The position numbers and the translations under genes are program-made. Of a DNA stretch of 8,502 nt, positions 1 through 5,288 are shown piece after piece; the first letter of the stretch is position 1, and each line of letters opens with the position of its first letter. A model generated the notes under the pieces. The model made no database searches, had not been told where the DNA came from, and saw nothing but the letters and a program-made list of their open reading frames with translations. The DNA is from Betaproteobacteria bacterium (lineage in GTDB: Bacteria > Pseudomonadota > Gammaproteobacteria > Burkholderiales > Burkholderiaceae_C): assembly GCA_025354965.1 (NCBI GenBank), contig JANXLW010000175.1, positions 1 through 8,502 of the forward strand, written 5' to 3'.

Positions 1-188
1 CCTACATGCCGGACCTCAAACCTCATGTCGCCAACTGTAAGTTCTACAACTGCAGCCACCTTCATGAACCTGGTTGCGGCATCATTGCTGCAGTTGCATC
101 AACTGCCATATCTGACGGAATAAGCACCAATCGATACAAAATTTATCGTGACTTGTTTACAGAGCTGCGCCAGGCAAAAAAGTACTGA
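1..188 (+). CDS. rsgA: Ribosome small subunit-dependent GTPase A, C-terminal end (5' truncated by window edge)
   Basis: Only the last 61 or so codons are present, in the frame that begins at base 3; the GTPase core lies before the window. RsgA (YjeQ) is a circularly permuted GTPase that binds the immature 30S subunit and helps its late maturation in the cytoplasm. The visible part is the C-terminal zinc-binding domain: the Cys-x4-Cys-x-His-x5-Cys pattern is complete (CKFYNCSHLHEPGC, about bases 36-77), followed by the family ending with SxxRYKIYRDLFTEL. The stop is TGA at 186-188. It converges with the minus-strand gene whose stop lies at 194, leaving five bases between them and no visible terminator. 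Identity is firm from the zinc motif; nothing can be said about the start or promoter. Confidence 0.96.
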   Translation, partial: YMPDLKPHVANCKFYNCSHLHEPGCGIIAAVASTAISDGISTNRYKIYRDLFTELRQAKKY

Positions 189-193
189 GCAAG

Positions 194-1180
194 TCAACCC
201 AGCAGGCGCGCCAACGTCAAGAGAGCGAGCAGAACCATCCACATCACCACGGAACGCCACACTAGGCCAACGATGACGGCCAAGTGCGAGAGTCCGGGCG
301 TCTGACCAGGTAATGATTCGGCTTGCATATCGGCCTGATTCGTCGCCGCAGGGATACCCCCAGCGGAAGACTCGATTGCACCGGCAGCGCCCCCCATCAG
401 ACTCATATTCACGGCACCCGCTGTGGCTGCCAGCACAATGCCATCATTGTCTCCGGCAAAGCGTGGTTGGTAGTTTCGCCAACCGTCAATCGCTTCCTCG
501 AAGCTCCCAACGACCGCAAAACTAATCGCCGTTATACGGGCGGGCACCCAGTCAATAAAGGTCCAGGCATCCTCAGCCGTTTGCTTCAGCGCTTCACTGA
601 CAGGCTGGAGGTGCTGTTGGCTCTTGTGTTGCCAGTAGCGTGCGACAAATTCGCTCAATCGGTAAAGGACTGCACCAGCGGGGCCAAAACCAAACACGGC
701 CAGCACAGAGAACCAGGTAAGAACTCCAAAGACATGACGATGGGCCGACAGCACTGAATGTTCAATCACATGACGAACAATTTCACTGCGAGGCAACTCG
801 CTGGCATCGATCTGCTGCCAACTAGCCAGCAATTCGCGAGCCCGGTCTTCATTTCCGTCAGCGAGCGCATTGCGGATCTGAGTGAAATGGAAACTGAACT
901 GCCTGAAACCCAGCGTCGCATAGAGAACGGCCACGCTCCACACTACGGCTATCGGCCAACCCAGAAAGGCATCCAGCAGCCAGTAAATGACAAGCGCCGC
1001 CAAAAATGGACCACCCACGGCAAATCCCCAAGCCAGCCAGCCGTGAAACGACTTACCGGTGTCAAAATTTCTGCTGCTCCAACGCACCCAACTGCGCAAG
1101 CTCGCGTGAATCAGGTTGCCCTGACCCAACGGACGTGCTTGCTCCAGCAGCAGGGCCAACAGCACGGAAATAAAACTCAT
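194..1180 (-). CDS. CobD/CbiB-family (AmpE-related) integral membrane protein
   Basis: A 328-residue membrane protein from the ATG at 1180. The frame can be opened seven codons earlier at TTG 1201, but MSFISVLLALLLEQ looks like the natural N-terminus; neither start has a clear Shine-Dalgarno. Hydrophobic segments lie near residues 2-12, 48-70, 74-90, 150-173 and 297-326. Patches matching the CobD/CbiB family as I know it are RSEIVRHVIEHSVLSAHRHV (131-150), DWVPARITA (210-218) and AATAGAVNMSLMGG (251-264). Classical CbiB makes adenosylcobinamide phosphate in late cobalamin synthesis, and AmpE is a distant relative. No other cobalamin gene is visible here, so calling it a cobalamin enzyme would be an inference from family alone. 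It follows the Nudix gene by 25 bases on the same strand and is probably co-transcribed with it. Family call firm, function open. Confidence 0.83.
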   Translation of the reverse strand: MSFISVLLALLLEQARPLGQGNLIHASLRSWVRWSSRNFDTGKSFHGWLAWGFAVGGPFLAALVIYWLLDAFLGWPIAVVWSVAVLYATLGFRQFSFHFTQIRNALADGNEDRARELLASWQQIDASELPRSEIVRHVIEHSVLSAHRHVFGVLTWFSVLAVFGFGPAGAVLYRLSEFVARYWQHKSQQHLQPVSEALKQTAEDAWTFIDWVPARITAISFAVVGSFEEAIDGWRNYQPRFAGDNDGIVLAATAGAVNMSLMGGAAGAIESSAGGIPAATNQADMQAESLPGQTPGLSHLAVIVGLVWRSVVMWMVLLALLTLARLLG

Positions 1181-1205
1181 AGGATCATCATAGCGGGACA
1201 ACCCA

Positions 1206-1907
1206 TCAGGCTGACAACATCCGGTAAAAGTTTCGCAGCATGCCCGCGGTAGCGCCCCAAATAAAACGCTGCTTGTTTTGATCCAAATAAGGCATGGAGA
1301 ACCATTCGCGCCGCAGACCTTCCCACTCCAGCGCGTGGCGCTGATGATGGGCTGGGTTCATCAAGAACTCCAGCGGAACTTCAAAAACATCGGCAACTTC
1401 ATGGGCATTGGGATTCAGAGTGAATCCCGGTACTACCAGAGCAACGACCGGCGTAATAATGAACGCTGATCCTGTCACATAATGCGGCAGCACCCCCAAC
1501 ACCTGCACGAATGCCGGATGCAAGCCAAGTTCCTCTTGCGCCTCACGCAGTGCGGTACCCACCGCATCGACGTCCTCTTCATCGGCCTTTCCGCCAGGGA
1601 AAGCAATTTGTCCTGAATGGGTTGAAAGGTGCCGTGTGCGCTCGGTCAGCAGTACGGTCGGTTGCTCGCGCATGACTATGGGCATCAACACCGACGCATG
1701 GATTGATGCCCGATTGGAAAACCGCTGTTCCGCTACCACTTCTGGTTCCCACTTCGGGGACGACGCAAATCGATGCCGCAGGGCCCCGGGCTGCAGCGAT
1801 GATATCGCTACTGCGGGCAAGTGGAAATCAACGCTCTCCACCGGCACTTGACGTGGGTCGAAGTGGGACAATTGGGACAAAAGGGTATGCGGAATATTTG
1901 AGGGCAC
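1206..1907 (-). CDS. Nudix hydrolase, CoA pyrophosphatase (NudL/UPF0035) type
   Basis: A 233-residue soluble protein. The Nudix box is at residues 105-129, with the metal-binding helix REAQEE (121-126). It is preceded by the extended CoA-type motif LLTERTRHLSTHSGQIAFPGG written in two parts: LLTERTRHLS (86-95) and THSGQIAFPGG (96-106). In this subfamily the enzyme cleaves the diphosphate of CoA and its derivatives to give 3',5'-ADP and phosphopantetheine compounds. The spacing from the second Gly of GG to the RE pair is one residue longer than the generic Nudix pattern, as in E. coli NudL. Compared with the usual CoA motif, the Arg after HL is Ser here. The start chosen is GTG at 1907, because the family N-terminal block FDPRQVP begins at residue 16 and no ATG lies nearby; the Shine-Dalgarno is weak. 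It lies downstream of the rplS terminator, so it probably has its own promoter, and upstream of the CobD/CbiB-family gene. Confidence 0.88.
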   Translation of the reverse strand: MPSNIPHTLLSQLSHFDPRQVPVESVDFHLPAVAISSLQPGALRHRFASSPKWEPEVVAEQRFSNRASIHASVLMPIVMREQPTVLLTERTRHLSTHSGQIAFPGGKADEEDVDAVGTALREAQEELGLHPAFVQVLGVLPHYVTGSAFIITPVVALVVPGFTLNPNAHEVADVFEVPLEFLMNPAHHQRHALEWEGLRREWFSMPYLDQNKQRFIWGATAGMLRNFYRMLSA

Positions 1908-1987
1908 GGGAAATGAAAAAACACGGTCAGTGACGTACAGAGCAAAATTGTTTCACGGTTTTGGTCTGTTCCGCAACGCGTCCAATC

Positions 1988-2024
1988 AAAAAAGCCGCCA
2001 CAGGCATAGCTGCGGCGGCTTTTT
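1988..2024 (-). terminator. Intrinsic terminator of the trmD operon, after rplS
   Basis: The stem AGCCGCC (1993-1999) pairs with GGCGGCT (2014-2020). After one mismatch it continues as CAG/CTG (2001-2003 with 2010-2012), leaving a six-base loop. Read on the minus strand the GC stem is followed by a run of T (complement of 1988-1993), a canonical Rho-independent terminator 15 to 50 bases past the rplS stop. The A run on the other side (T on plus, 2020-2024) would also allow some activity on the plus strand, but no plus-strand gene needs it. Confidence 0.9.
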
Positions 2025-2039
2025 GCAAGAACGCTTGAG

Positions 2040-2420
2040 CTATGCCGTAACAGTACCCGTTTTCTTGGCAGGCAGCTTTTCCTTGATACGGGCCGATTTA
2101 CCGCTGCGATCACGCAGGTAATACAGTTTGGCACGACGTACATCGCCCCGACGCTTGACTTCGATGCCAGCAATCAGCGGGCTGTAGGTCTGAAACGTAC
2201 GCTCTACACCTTCACCGCTGGAAATTTTTCGAACGATGAAACCGCTGTTGAGACCGCGATTGCGCTTGGCTATCACAACTCCTTCGTAGGCTTGTACGCG
2301 TTTGCGGGTACCTTCCACCACGTTGACACTGACAATCACCGTGTCGCCTGGAGAGAATTCAGGGATGACTTTCCCGAGACGAGCAATTTCTTCCTGCTCA
2401 AGAATTTGAATCAGATTCAT
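2040..2420 (-). CDS. rplS: 50S ribosomal protein L19
   Basis: A 126-residue protein, the usual L19 length. L19 sits at the interface of the two ribosomal subunits. Family blocks are the N-terminal MNLIQILEQEEIARL, GDTVIVSVNVVEGTRKRVQ (25-43), AYEGVVIAKRNRGLNSGF (44-61) and the C-terminal RGDVRRAKLYYLRDRSGKSA (91-110). The ATG at 2420 is preferred over an upstream in-frame start at 2465, because MNLIQ is the conserved N-terminus and GAGGAA (2424-2429) is a good Shine-Dalgarno just before it. It is the last gene of the rpsP-rimM-trmD-rplS operon, but 130 bases separate it from trmD, much more than the other gaps. That space holds a TATAAT box and a leader able to fold over the ribosome-binding site. 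A strong terminator follows. Confidence 0.98.
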   Translation of the reverse strand: MNLIQILEQEEIARLGKVIPEFSPGDTVIVSVNVVEGTRKRVQAYEGVVIAKRNRGLNSGFIVRKISSGEGVERTFQTYSPLIAGIEVKRRGDVRRAKLYYLRDRSGKSARIKEKLPAKKTGTVTA

Positions 2421-2485
2421 GATTTCCTCAAATGATCTTAGTTGCGCGTGTGTCGGAATTGACACAATAGCTTATTTGAAATCAT
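2419..2485 (-). promoter_or_regulatory. Candidate rplS leader structure covering the ribosome-binding site
   Basis: On the minus strand, the 8-base arm complementary to plus 2478-2485 pairs exactly with the segment complementary to plus 2419-2426, which contains part of the Shine-Dalgarno and the first two bases of the rplS ATG. After a three-base bulge (2427-2429, the GAG of the Shine-Dalgarno) four more pairs form (2474-2477 with 2430-2433). Inside the enclosed loop a second hairpin is present: TGTGTC and GACACA (2449-2454 and 2461-2466) around a six-base loop. The pairings are read directly from the sequence. A role in controlling L19 translation is inference; L19 leader RNAs are known in some other bacterial groups, and I cannot tell whether this one is related. 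Confidence 0.45.
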
Positions 2486-2521
2486 CAAAAAGCTGCCAGC
2501 CAGAGGATCGATCAACCGTGT

Positions 2522-2527
2522 ATTATA
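2522..2527 (-). promoter_or_regulatory. Candidate internal promoter for rplS (-10 box)
   Basis: A perfect TATAAT lies on the minus strand, 24 bases after the trmD stop and about 100 bases before the rplS ATG. Transcription would start near 2515 and produce a leader of about 95 bases containing the candidate fold at 2419-2485. The -35 region at 16-18 base spacing (CCGCAG and its neighbours) does not resemble TTGACA and there is no clear TG extension, so the promoter is plausible but unproven. Confidence 0.45.
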
Positions 2528-2550
2528 GCCTGATCAAGATACTACTGCGG

Positions 2551-3306
2551 CTACGGTTTCGACGCCAACCCGGTCAGATAGGATTCATCTGCAGGACTCA
2601 ATTTCCCTGCGCAACGAGCCTGAACAATCAGTTCGGGTCGAAGACGGGCGGTGCTGGCCAGCCGCTGTTCGCGCTGCCAACGTTCAATTTTGTCATGGTG
2701 ACCCGACAACAAAACTTCCGGCACCGCCTTGCCTGACCAATTTTCAGGGCGGGTGTAATGCGGGCAATCAAGCAAGCCGTCCAACACAGGATTGAAGCTA
2801 TCCTGCTGATGACTGGACTCGTCATTGAGGACTCCCGGTTGCAGTCGAGCCACAGCGTCAAGCAATGCCATGGCGGCAATCTCACCTCCTGAAAGTACAA
2901 AGTCACCCAGGCTGATTTGCTCCGTGACGCATTCATCGATAAAGCGCTGGTCAACACCTTCATACCGTCCACAAATCAGGACAGCACCCTGGCCGGCCGC
3001 CCATCGCGCCACCGCAGTGTGGTTAAGTTGTTCACCTACCGGAGAAAACAGTACTACTGGCACGGTATCTGCTCTCTGCAACCGAATGGTTTCCACACAC
3101 CTAATTAAAGGCTCGGCCATCATGACCATCCCAGGGCCACCGCCAAAAGGTCGATCGTCGACTCGCCTGTAATTTCCTGACGCAAAATCACGTGGGTTGA
3201 CCAATTTGACGTCCACTTGACCAGATTGGAACGCGCGTCGCGTAACGCCGCTGGACAACAGCGGAGTAAACAGTTCAGGGAAAAGCGTGACGATGTCAAA
3301 CCGCAT
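2551..3306 (-). CDS. trmD: tRNA (guanine-37-N1)-methyltransferase
   Basis: A 251-residue SPOUT-class enzyme that transfers a methyl group from S-adenosylmethionine to N1 of G37 in tRNAs with a G at position 36, which prevents +1 frameshifting. Family blocks include MRFDIVTLFPELF (1-13), RPFGGGPGMVMMAEPL (52-67), the trefoil-knot AdoMet site with GRYEGVDQRFIDE (113-125) and ISLGDFVLSGGEIAAM (131-146), and NPVLDGLLDCPHYTRP (172-187). Asp169, in the position of the known catalytic Asp, is present. The start is ATG 3306, ten bases after the rimM stop; the upstream sequence has only a weak Shine-Dalgarno, in keeping with low expression next to abundant ribosomal proteins. Complete and ordinary in length. 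Confidence 0.98.
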   Translation of the reverse strand: MRFDIVTLFPELFTPLLSSGVTRRAFQSGQVDVKLVNPRDFASGNYRRVDDRPFGGGPGMVMMAEPLIRCVETIRLQRADTVPVVLFSPVGEQLNHTAVARWAAGQGAVLICGRYEGVDQRFIDECVTEQISLGDFVLSGGEIAAMALLDAVARLQPGVLNDESSHQQDSFNPVLDGLLDCPHYTRPENWSGKAVPEVLLSGHHDKIERWQREQRLASTARLRPELIVQARCAGKLSPADESYLTGLASKP

Positions 3307-3316
3307 GTAGCAACAC

Positions 3317-3883
3317 TCAATAGTCCGGCTGCCAGTCCACCAAAATGCGCCGAGTTGTTAAATTGACATCGTCAACATAGACCGACACAAAAGGAATCAT
3401 TCTCTCGATCGTCTTTCCATCTTGATCGCATTCCATCACCAGCACGGTTTGTGCCCCGGTTGAGAGCAATTCCTTGACCGACCCAAGTACCACGTCCTCG
3501 CGGTTGACGACGCTCAACCCAATCAGGTCAACCCAGTAGTATTCGTCTTTTTCAGTCGTTGGAAAACTGGACCGTGATACGAAAATGCGAGCACCACGCA
3601 AAGCTTCGGCCGCATTGCGATCTTCCACGTCATGCGCCGAAGCAATAACCGTGTCCGAGTGGGTCTTGGCTTCTTTGATCGCGAGTTTTGCGACACCGAC
3701 GAAGGTCTTTGCACCTTTTTCCGCGGGCAACAAAAACCAGCGTTTGGAAGAAAAAAGCGCCTCTGGATCGGCGCTGTAGGACAGGACTTTAAACCAGCCT
3801 TTGATGCCCCAGGCATCATTGATGCGCCCAACTTCGATGGCATCCGCCGGTAGCTCGGCGGCTTCAAGGCCGGGCAACATCAC
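3317..3883 (-). CDS. rimM: Ribosome maturation factor RimM
   Basis: A 187-188 residue protein that binds S19 and helps assemble the head of the 30S subunit and process 16S rRNA. The N-terminal RimM barrel carries VGRINDAWGIKGWFKV (18-33). The linker and PRC-barrel domain follow, with DEYYWVDLIGLSV (113-125), GAQTVLVM (143-150), MIPFVSVYVDDV (162-173) and the typical end LVDWQPDY. The start is GTG 3883 or the adjacent ATG 3880; both fit, and neither has a good Shine-Dalgarno. It begins seven bases after the rpsP stop. The only sequence that could serve as ribosome-binding site lies in the 3' arm of a long hairpin at 3889-3917, suggesting coupled or restrained translation. E. coli makes far less RimM than S16 from the equivalent mRNA. 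Confidence 0.97.
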   Translation of the reverse strand: MMLPGLEAAELPADAIEVGRINDAWGIKGWFKVLSYSADPEALFSSKRWFLLPAEKGAKTFVGVAKLAIKEAKTHSDTVIASAHDVEDRNAAEALRGARIFVSRSSFPTTEKDEYYWVDLIGLSVVNREDVVLGSVKELLSTGAQTVLVMECDQDGKTIERMIPFVSVYVDDVNLTTRRILVDWQPDY

Positions 3884-3888
3884 AGTGT

Positions 3889-3917
3889 GATCAAACCGCT
3901 TTTTTGGCGGCTTGATC
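3889..3917 (-). promoter_or_regulatory. Hairpin over the rpsP stop and the rimM initiation region
   Basis: In the minus-strand RNA GATCAA pairs with UUGAUC (3912-3917 with 3889-3894), then a G-U pair (3911 with 3895), then CCGC with GCGG (3907-3910 with 3896-3899). The result is 11 pairs in a row closed by the seven-base loop CAAAAAA. The 3' arm contains the last rpsP codons and its TGA stop and ends five bases before the rimM GTG. No T run follows, so it is not a terminator. It could keep RimM translation low unless ribosomes finishing rpsP open it. The structure is seen; the role is inferred. Confidence 0.55.
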
Positions 3918-4142
3918 GATCAGACGTTCCACCGTGGGAGAAGCCTGTGCGCCAACGCTTTTCCAGTAGGTCAGACGGTCCAGTGCAATGCGAATACTCT
4001 CTTCGCTGGCGGTCGCAATTGGATTGTAAAAACCGATGCGCTCAATGAAGCGCCCGTCGCGACGGGTACGCTTGTCAGCAACGACAATATTGAAAAACGG
4101 GCGTGCTTTTGCACCGCCACGGGCGAGTCGAATGACGACCAT
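3891..4142 (-). CDS. rpsP: 30S ribosomal protein S16
   Basis: An 83-residue protein of the usual S16 length. S16 is an early-binding protein of the 30S body contacting 16S rRNA. The N-terminal signature MVVIRLARGGAKARPFFNIV is followed by VADKRTRRDGRFIERIGFYN (21-40) and the family block RIALDRLTYWKSVGAQ (51-66). The ATG at 4142 is preceded by AAAGGA (4149-4154) at six bases, a good Shine-Dalgarno. It is the first gene of the operon; its promoter must lie in 4143-4276 or slightly within the divergent gene. Its last codons form one side of a hairpin that reaches the rimM start region. Confidence 0.98.
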   Translation of the reverse strand: MVVIRLARGGAKARPFFNIVVADKRTRRDGRFIERIGFYNPIATASEESIRIALDRLTYWKSVGAQASPTVERLIDQAAKKAV

Positions 4143-4276
4143 GATTTATCCTTTGGGTGGCGGAGTATTATTTCCACCATTTGAGTTAGCACTTAATCCA
4201 GCGTTTGAGACACGCGACATGACCACCCGGCCAGCGACACACTGAATAGCCTTTCATTATAACGTTTCCCATTTTT
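4143..4276. promoter_or_regulatory. Divergent promoter region between rpsP and the GNAT gene
   Basis: These 134 bases separate the minus-strand trmD operon from the plus-strand GNAT gene. For rpsP, a perfect TATAAT lies on the minus strand at 4256-4261, giving a leader of about 105 bases; no good TTGACA is found at 17 bases (about 4279-4284). For the GNAT gene, TATAAC on the plus strand at 4259-4264 overlaps the same box, 12 bases before its ATG. The rpsP leader contains GGGTGG (4223-4228) and GGTGG (4174-4178), both able to pair with CCACCC at 4155-4160, which abuts the rpsP Shine-Dalgarno. The region must contain at least one strong promoter; the exact boxes are tentative. Confidence 0.5.
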
Positions 4277-4801
4277 ATGCCCATCATTCGCCCAAGTCAA
4301 GCTGACGATGTCCCGGCGATTGCCGCTATTTATGCCCATCACGTGCTGGTTGGCACCGGCACTTTTGAACTTGAGCCTCCTTCACAGAACGAAATGGCAA
4401 GCCGGCGAGGGGACGTACTGGACAAAGGTTTGCCCCACCTGGTGGTCGTCGACGGCAACAATGTGCTTGGTTTTGCTTACTGCAACTGGTTTAAGCCCCG
4501 CCCAGCCTACCGATTCTCGGCTGAAGACTCGATCTATATGGCGCCTGACGCACAAGGTCTCGGTCTCGGACGGGCTCTGTTGACGGAACTTGCTGCACAA
4601 GCCGAAAGGGCTGGTGTGCGAAAGTTGATTGCAGTGATTGGCGACTCGGCCAATGCTGGTTCCATCGCAGTTCATCGTTCTGTCGGGTTTTCCATGGTGG
4701 GGGTTCTCAAATCCTGTGGCTGGAAATTTGATCAGTGGCGCGATGTCGTCATGATGGACAAGCCTCTGGGGTTGGGCGATACCAGCGCCCCGCAGCCATA
4801 A
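4277..4801 (+). CDS. GNAT N-acetyltransferase, phosphinothricin/methionine-sulfoximine type
   Basis: A 174-residue single-domain GNAT enzyme, the usual length for the PAT/MnaT (YncA) group, which move an acetyl group from acetyl-CoA to the amino group of glutamate-like toxic amino acids such as methionine sulfoximine or phosphinothricin. Visible blocks: MPIIRPSQADDVPAIAAIYA (1-20), ESIY-type catalytic region EDSIYM (83-88), the acetyl-CoA pyrophosphate loop QGLGLGRA (93-100), HRSVGF (133-138) and the group-typical tail GWKFDQWRDVVMM (148-160). The natural substrate cannot be read from sequence. The start ATG has no Shine-Dalgarno and a possible -10 box only 12 bases upstream, so the mRNA may be nearly leaderless. 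It lies divergent from the trmD operon and nine bases before a TM2 gene. Confidence 0.88.
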   Translation: MPIIRPSQADDVPAIAAIYAHHVLVGTGTFELEPPSQNEMASRRGDVLDKGLPHLVVVDGNNVLGFAYCNWFKPRPAYRFSAEDSIYMAPDAQGLGLGRALLTELAAQAERAGVRKLIAVIGDSANAGSIAVHRSVGFSMVGVLKSCGWKFDQWRDVVMMDKPLGLGDTSAPQP

Positions 4802-4810
4802 TTGGCATTC

Positions 4811-5239
4811 ATGAAAAATAAAACCACCGCCGCCTGGCTGGCATTTATCGGCGGACCTTTAGGGCTACATCGCTTTTATTTGCGGGGAAGAGGCGACCTG
4901 CTTGGCTGGTTGCTGACTCTACCGACCGCCTTGGGACTTTATGGCATCGAGCGAGTGCAACGCAACGGACTGGAAGACTTTTGGGCCTGGCTTTTGATTC
5001 CGTTGTTAGGTTTTACCATCGCCGGCTGCGCCCTGACCGCCATTGTTTATGGTTTGACGACCCCGGAAAAATGGAACGCCCGGTTCAATCCACAGCAAGT
5101 CCCGGATGCTGCACCCGGCCAAACCAACTGGCTCACGATTGGTGCAATAGCGTTGGCACTTTTGGTTGGCACCACGGTACTGATGAGCAGCATCGTATTC
5201 AGCTTTCAACGTTACTTCGAACTCACCCTCAAATCCTGA
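4811..5239 (+). CDS. TM2-domain small membrane protein
   Basis: A 142-residue protein with an N-terminal TM2 domain: WLAFIGGPLGLHRFYLRG (9-26) shows the family G-x-x-G-x-H-x-F-Y pattern, followed by hydrophobic segments near 29-46, 58-80 and 107-132. Bacterial TM2 proteins are inner-membrane proteins of mostly unknown role. The ATG at 4811 is preferred over an in-frame TTG at 4802 that abuts the GNAT stop; neither has a clear Shine-Dalgarno. The gap of nine bases after the GNAT gene suggests co-transcription and perhaps translational coupling. It converges with the pit gene across 49 bases. Domain call is sound; no function can be given. Confidence 0.8.
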   Translation: MKNKTTAAWLAFIGGPLGLHRFYLRGRGDLLGWLLTLPTALGLYGIERVQRNGLEDFWAWLLIPLLGFTIAGCALTAIVYGLTTPEKWNARFNPQQVPDAAPGQTNWLTIGAIALALLVGTTVLMSSIVFSFQRYFELTLKS

Positions 5240-5248
5240 TGCCCTGAT

Positions 5249-5280
5249 GCGTAAACTACGCAATCTCGTTTGAATGCGAG
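5249..5280. other. Two small inverted repeats between convergent genes
   Basis: Between the TM2 and pit stops are GCGTA/TACGC (5249-5253 and 5257-5261, three-base loop) and CTCG/CGAG (5265-5268 and 5277-5280, eight-base loop). Neither is followed by a T run on either strand, so they are at best weak ends for the two convergent transcripts. I see no proper intrinsic terminator here. Confidence 0.25.
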
Positions 5281-5288
5281 CCGTGGCG

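Noticed and set aside
323..757. 144-codon open frame on the plus strand
   Set aside because: Antisense to the CobD/CbiB-family gene, with shadow-like composition and no ribosome-binding site that I could support.
758..1252. 164-codon open frame on the plus strand
   Set aside because: It lies antisense to the CobD/CbiB-family and Nudix genes, its translation is low in hydrophobic structure and matches no family I know, and the opposite strand carries clear conserved motifs. A coding shadow.
3881..3893. Near-palindrome TCACA-N-TGTGA at the rpsP-rimM junction
   Set aside because: The one-base centre cannot form an RNA hairpin, the site lies inside an operon away from any promoter, and it is too short to claim as a CRP-like operator.
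3913..3922. Ten-base palindrome TGATCGATCA in rpsP
   Set aside because: Follows from the codons of a Leu-Ile-Asp-Gln stretch and GATC-rich sequence; part of it is already used in the 3889-3917 hairpin. No separate role supported.
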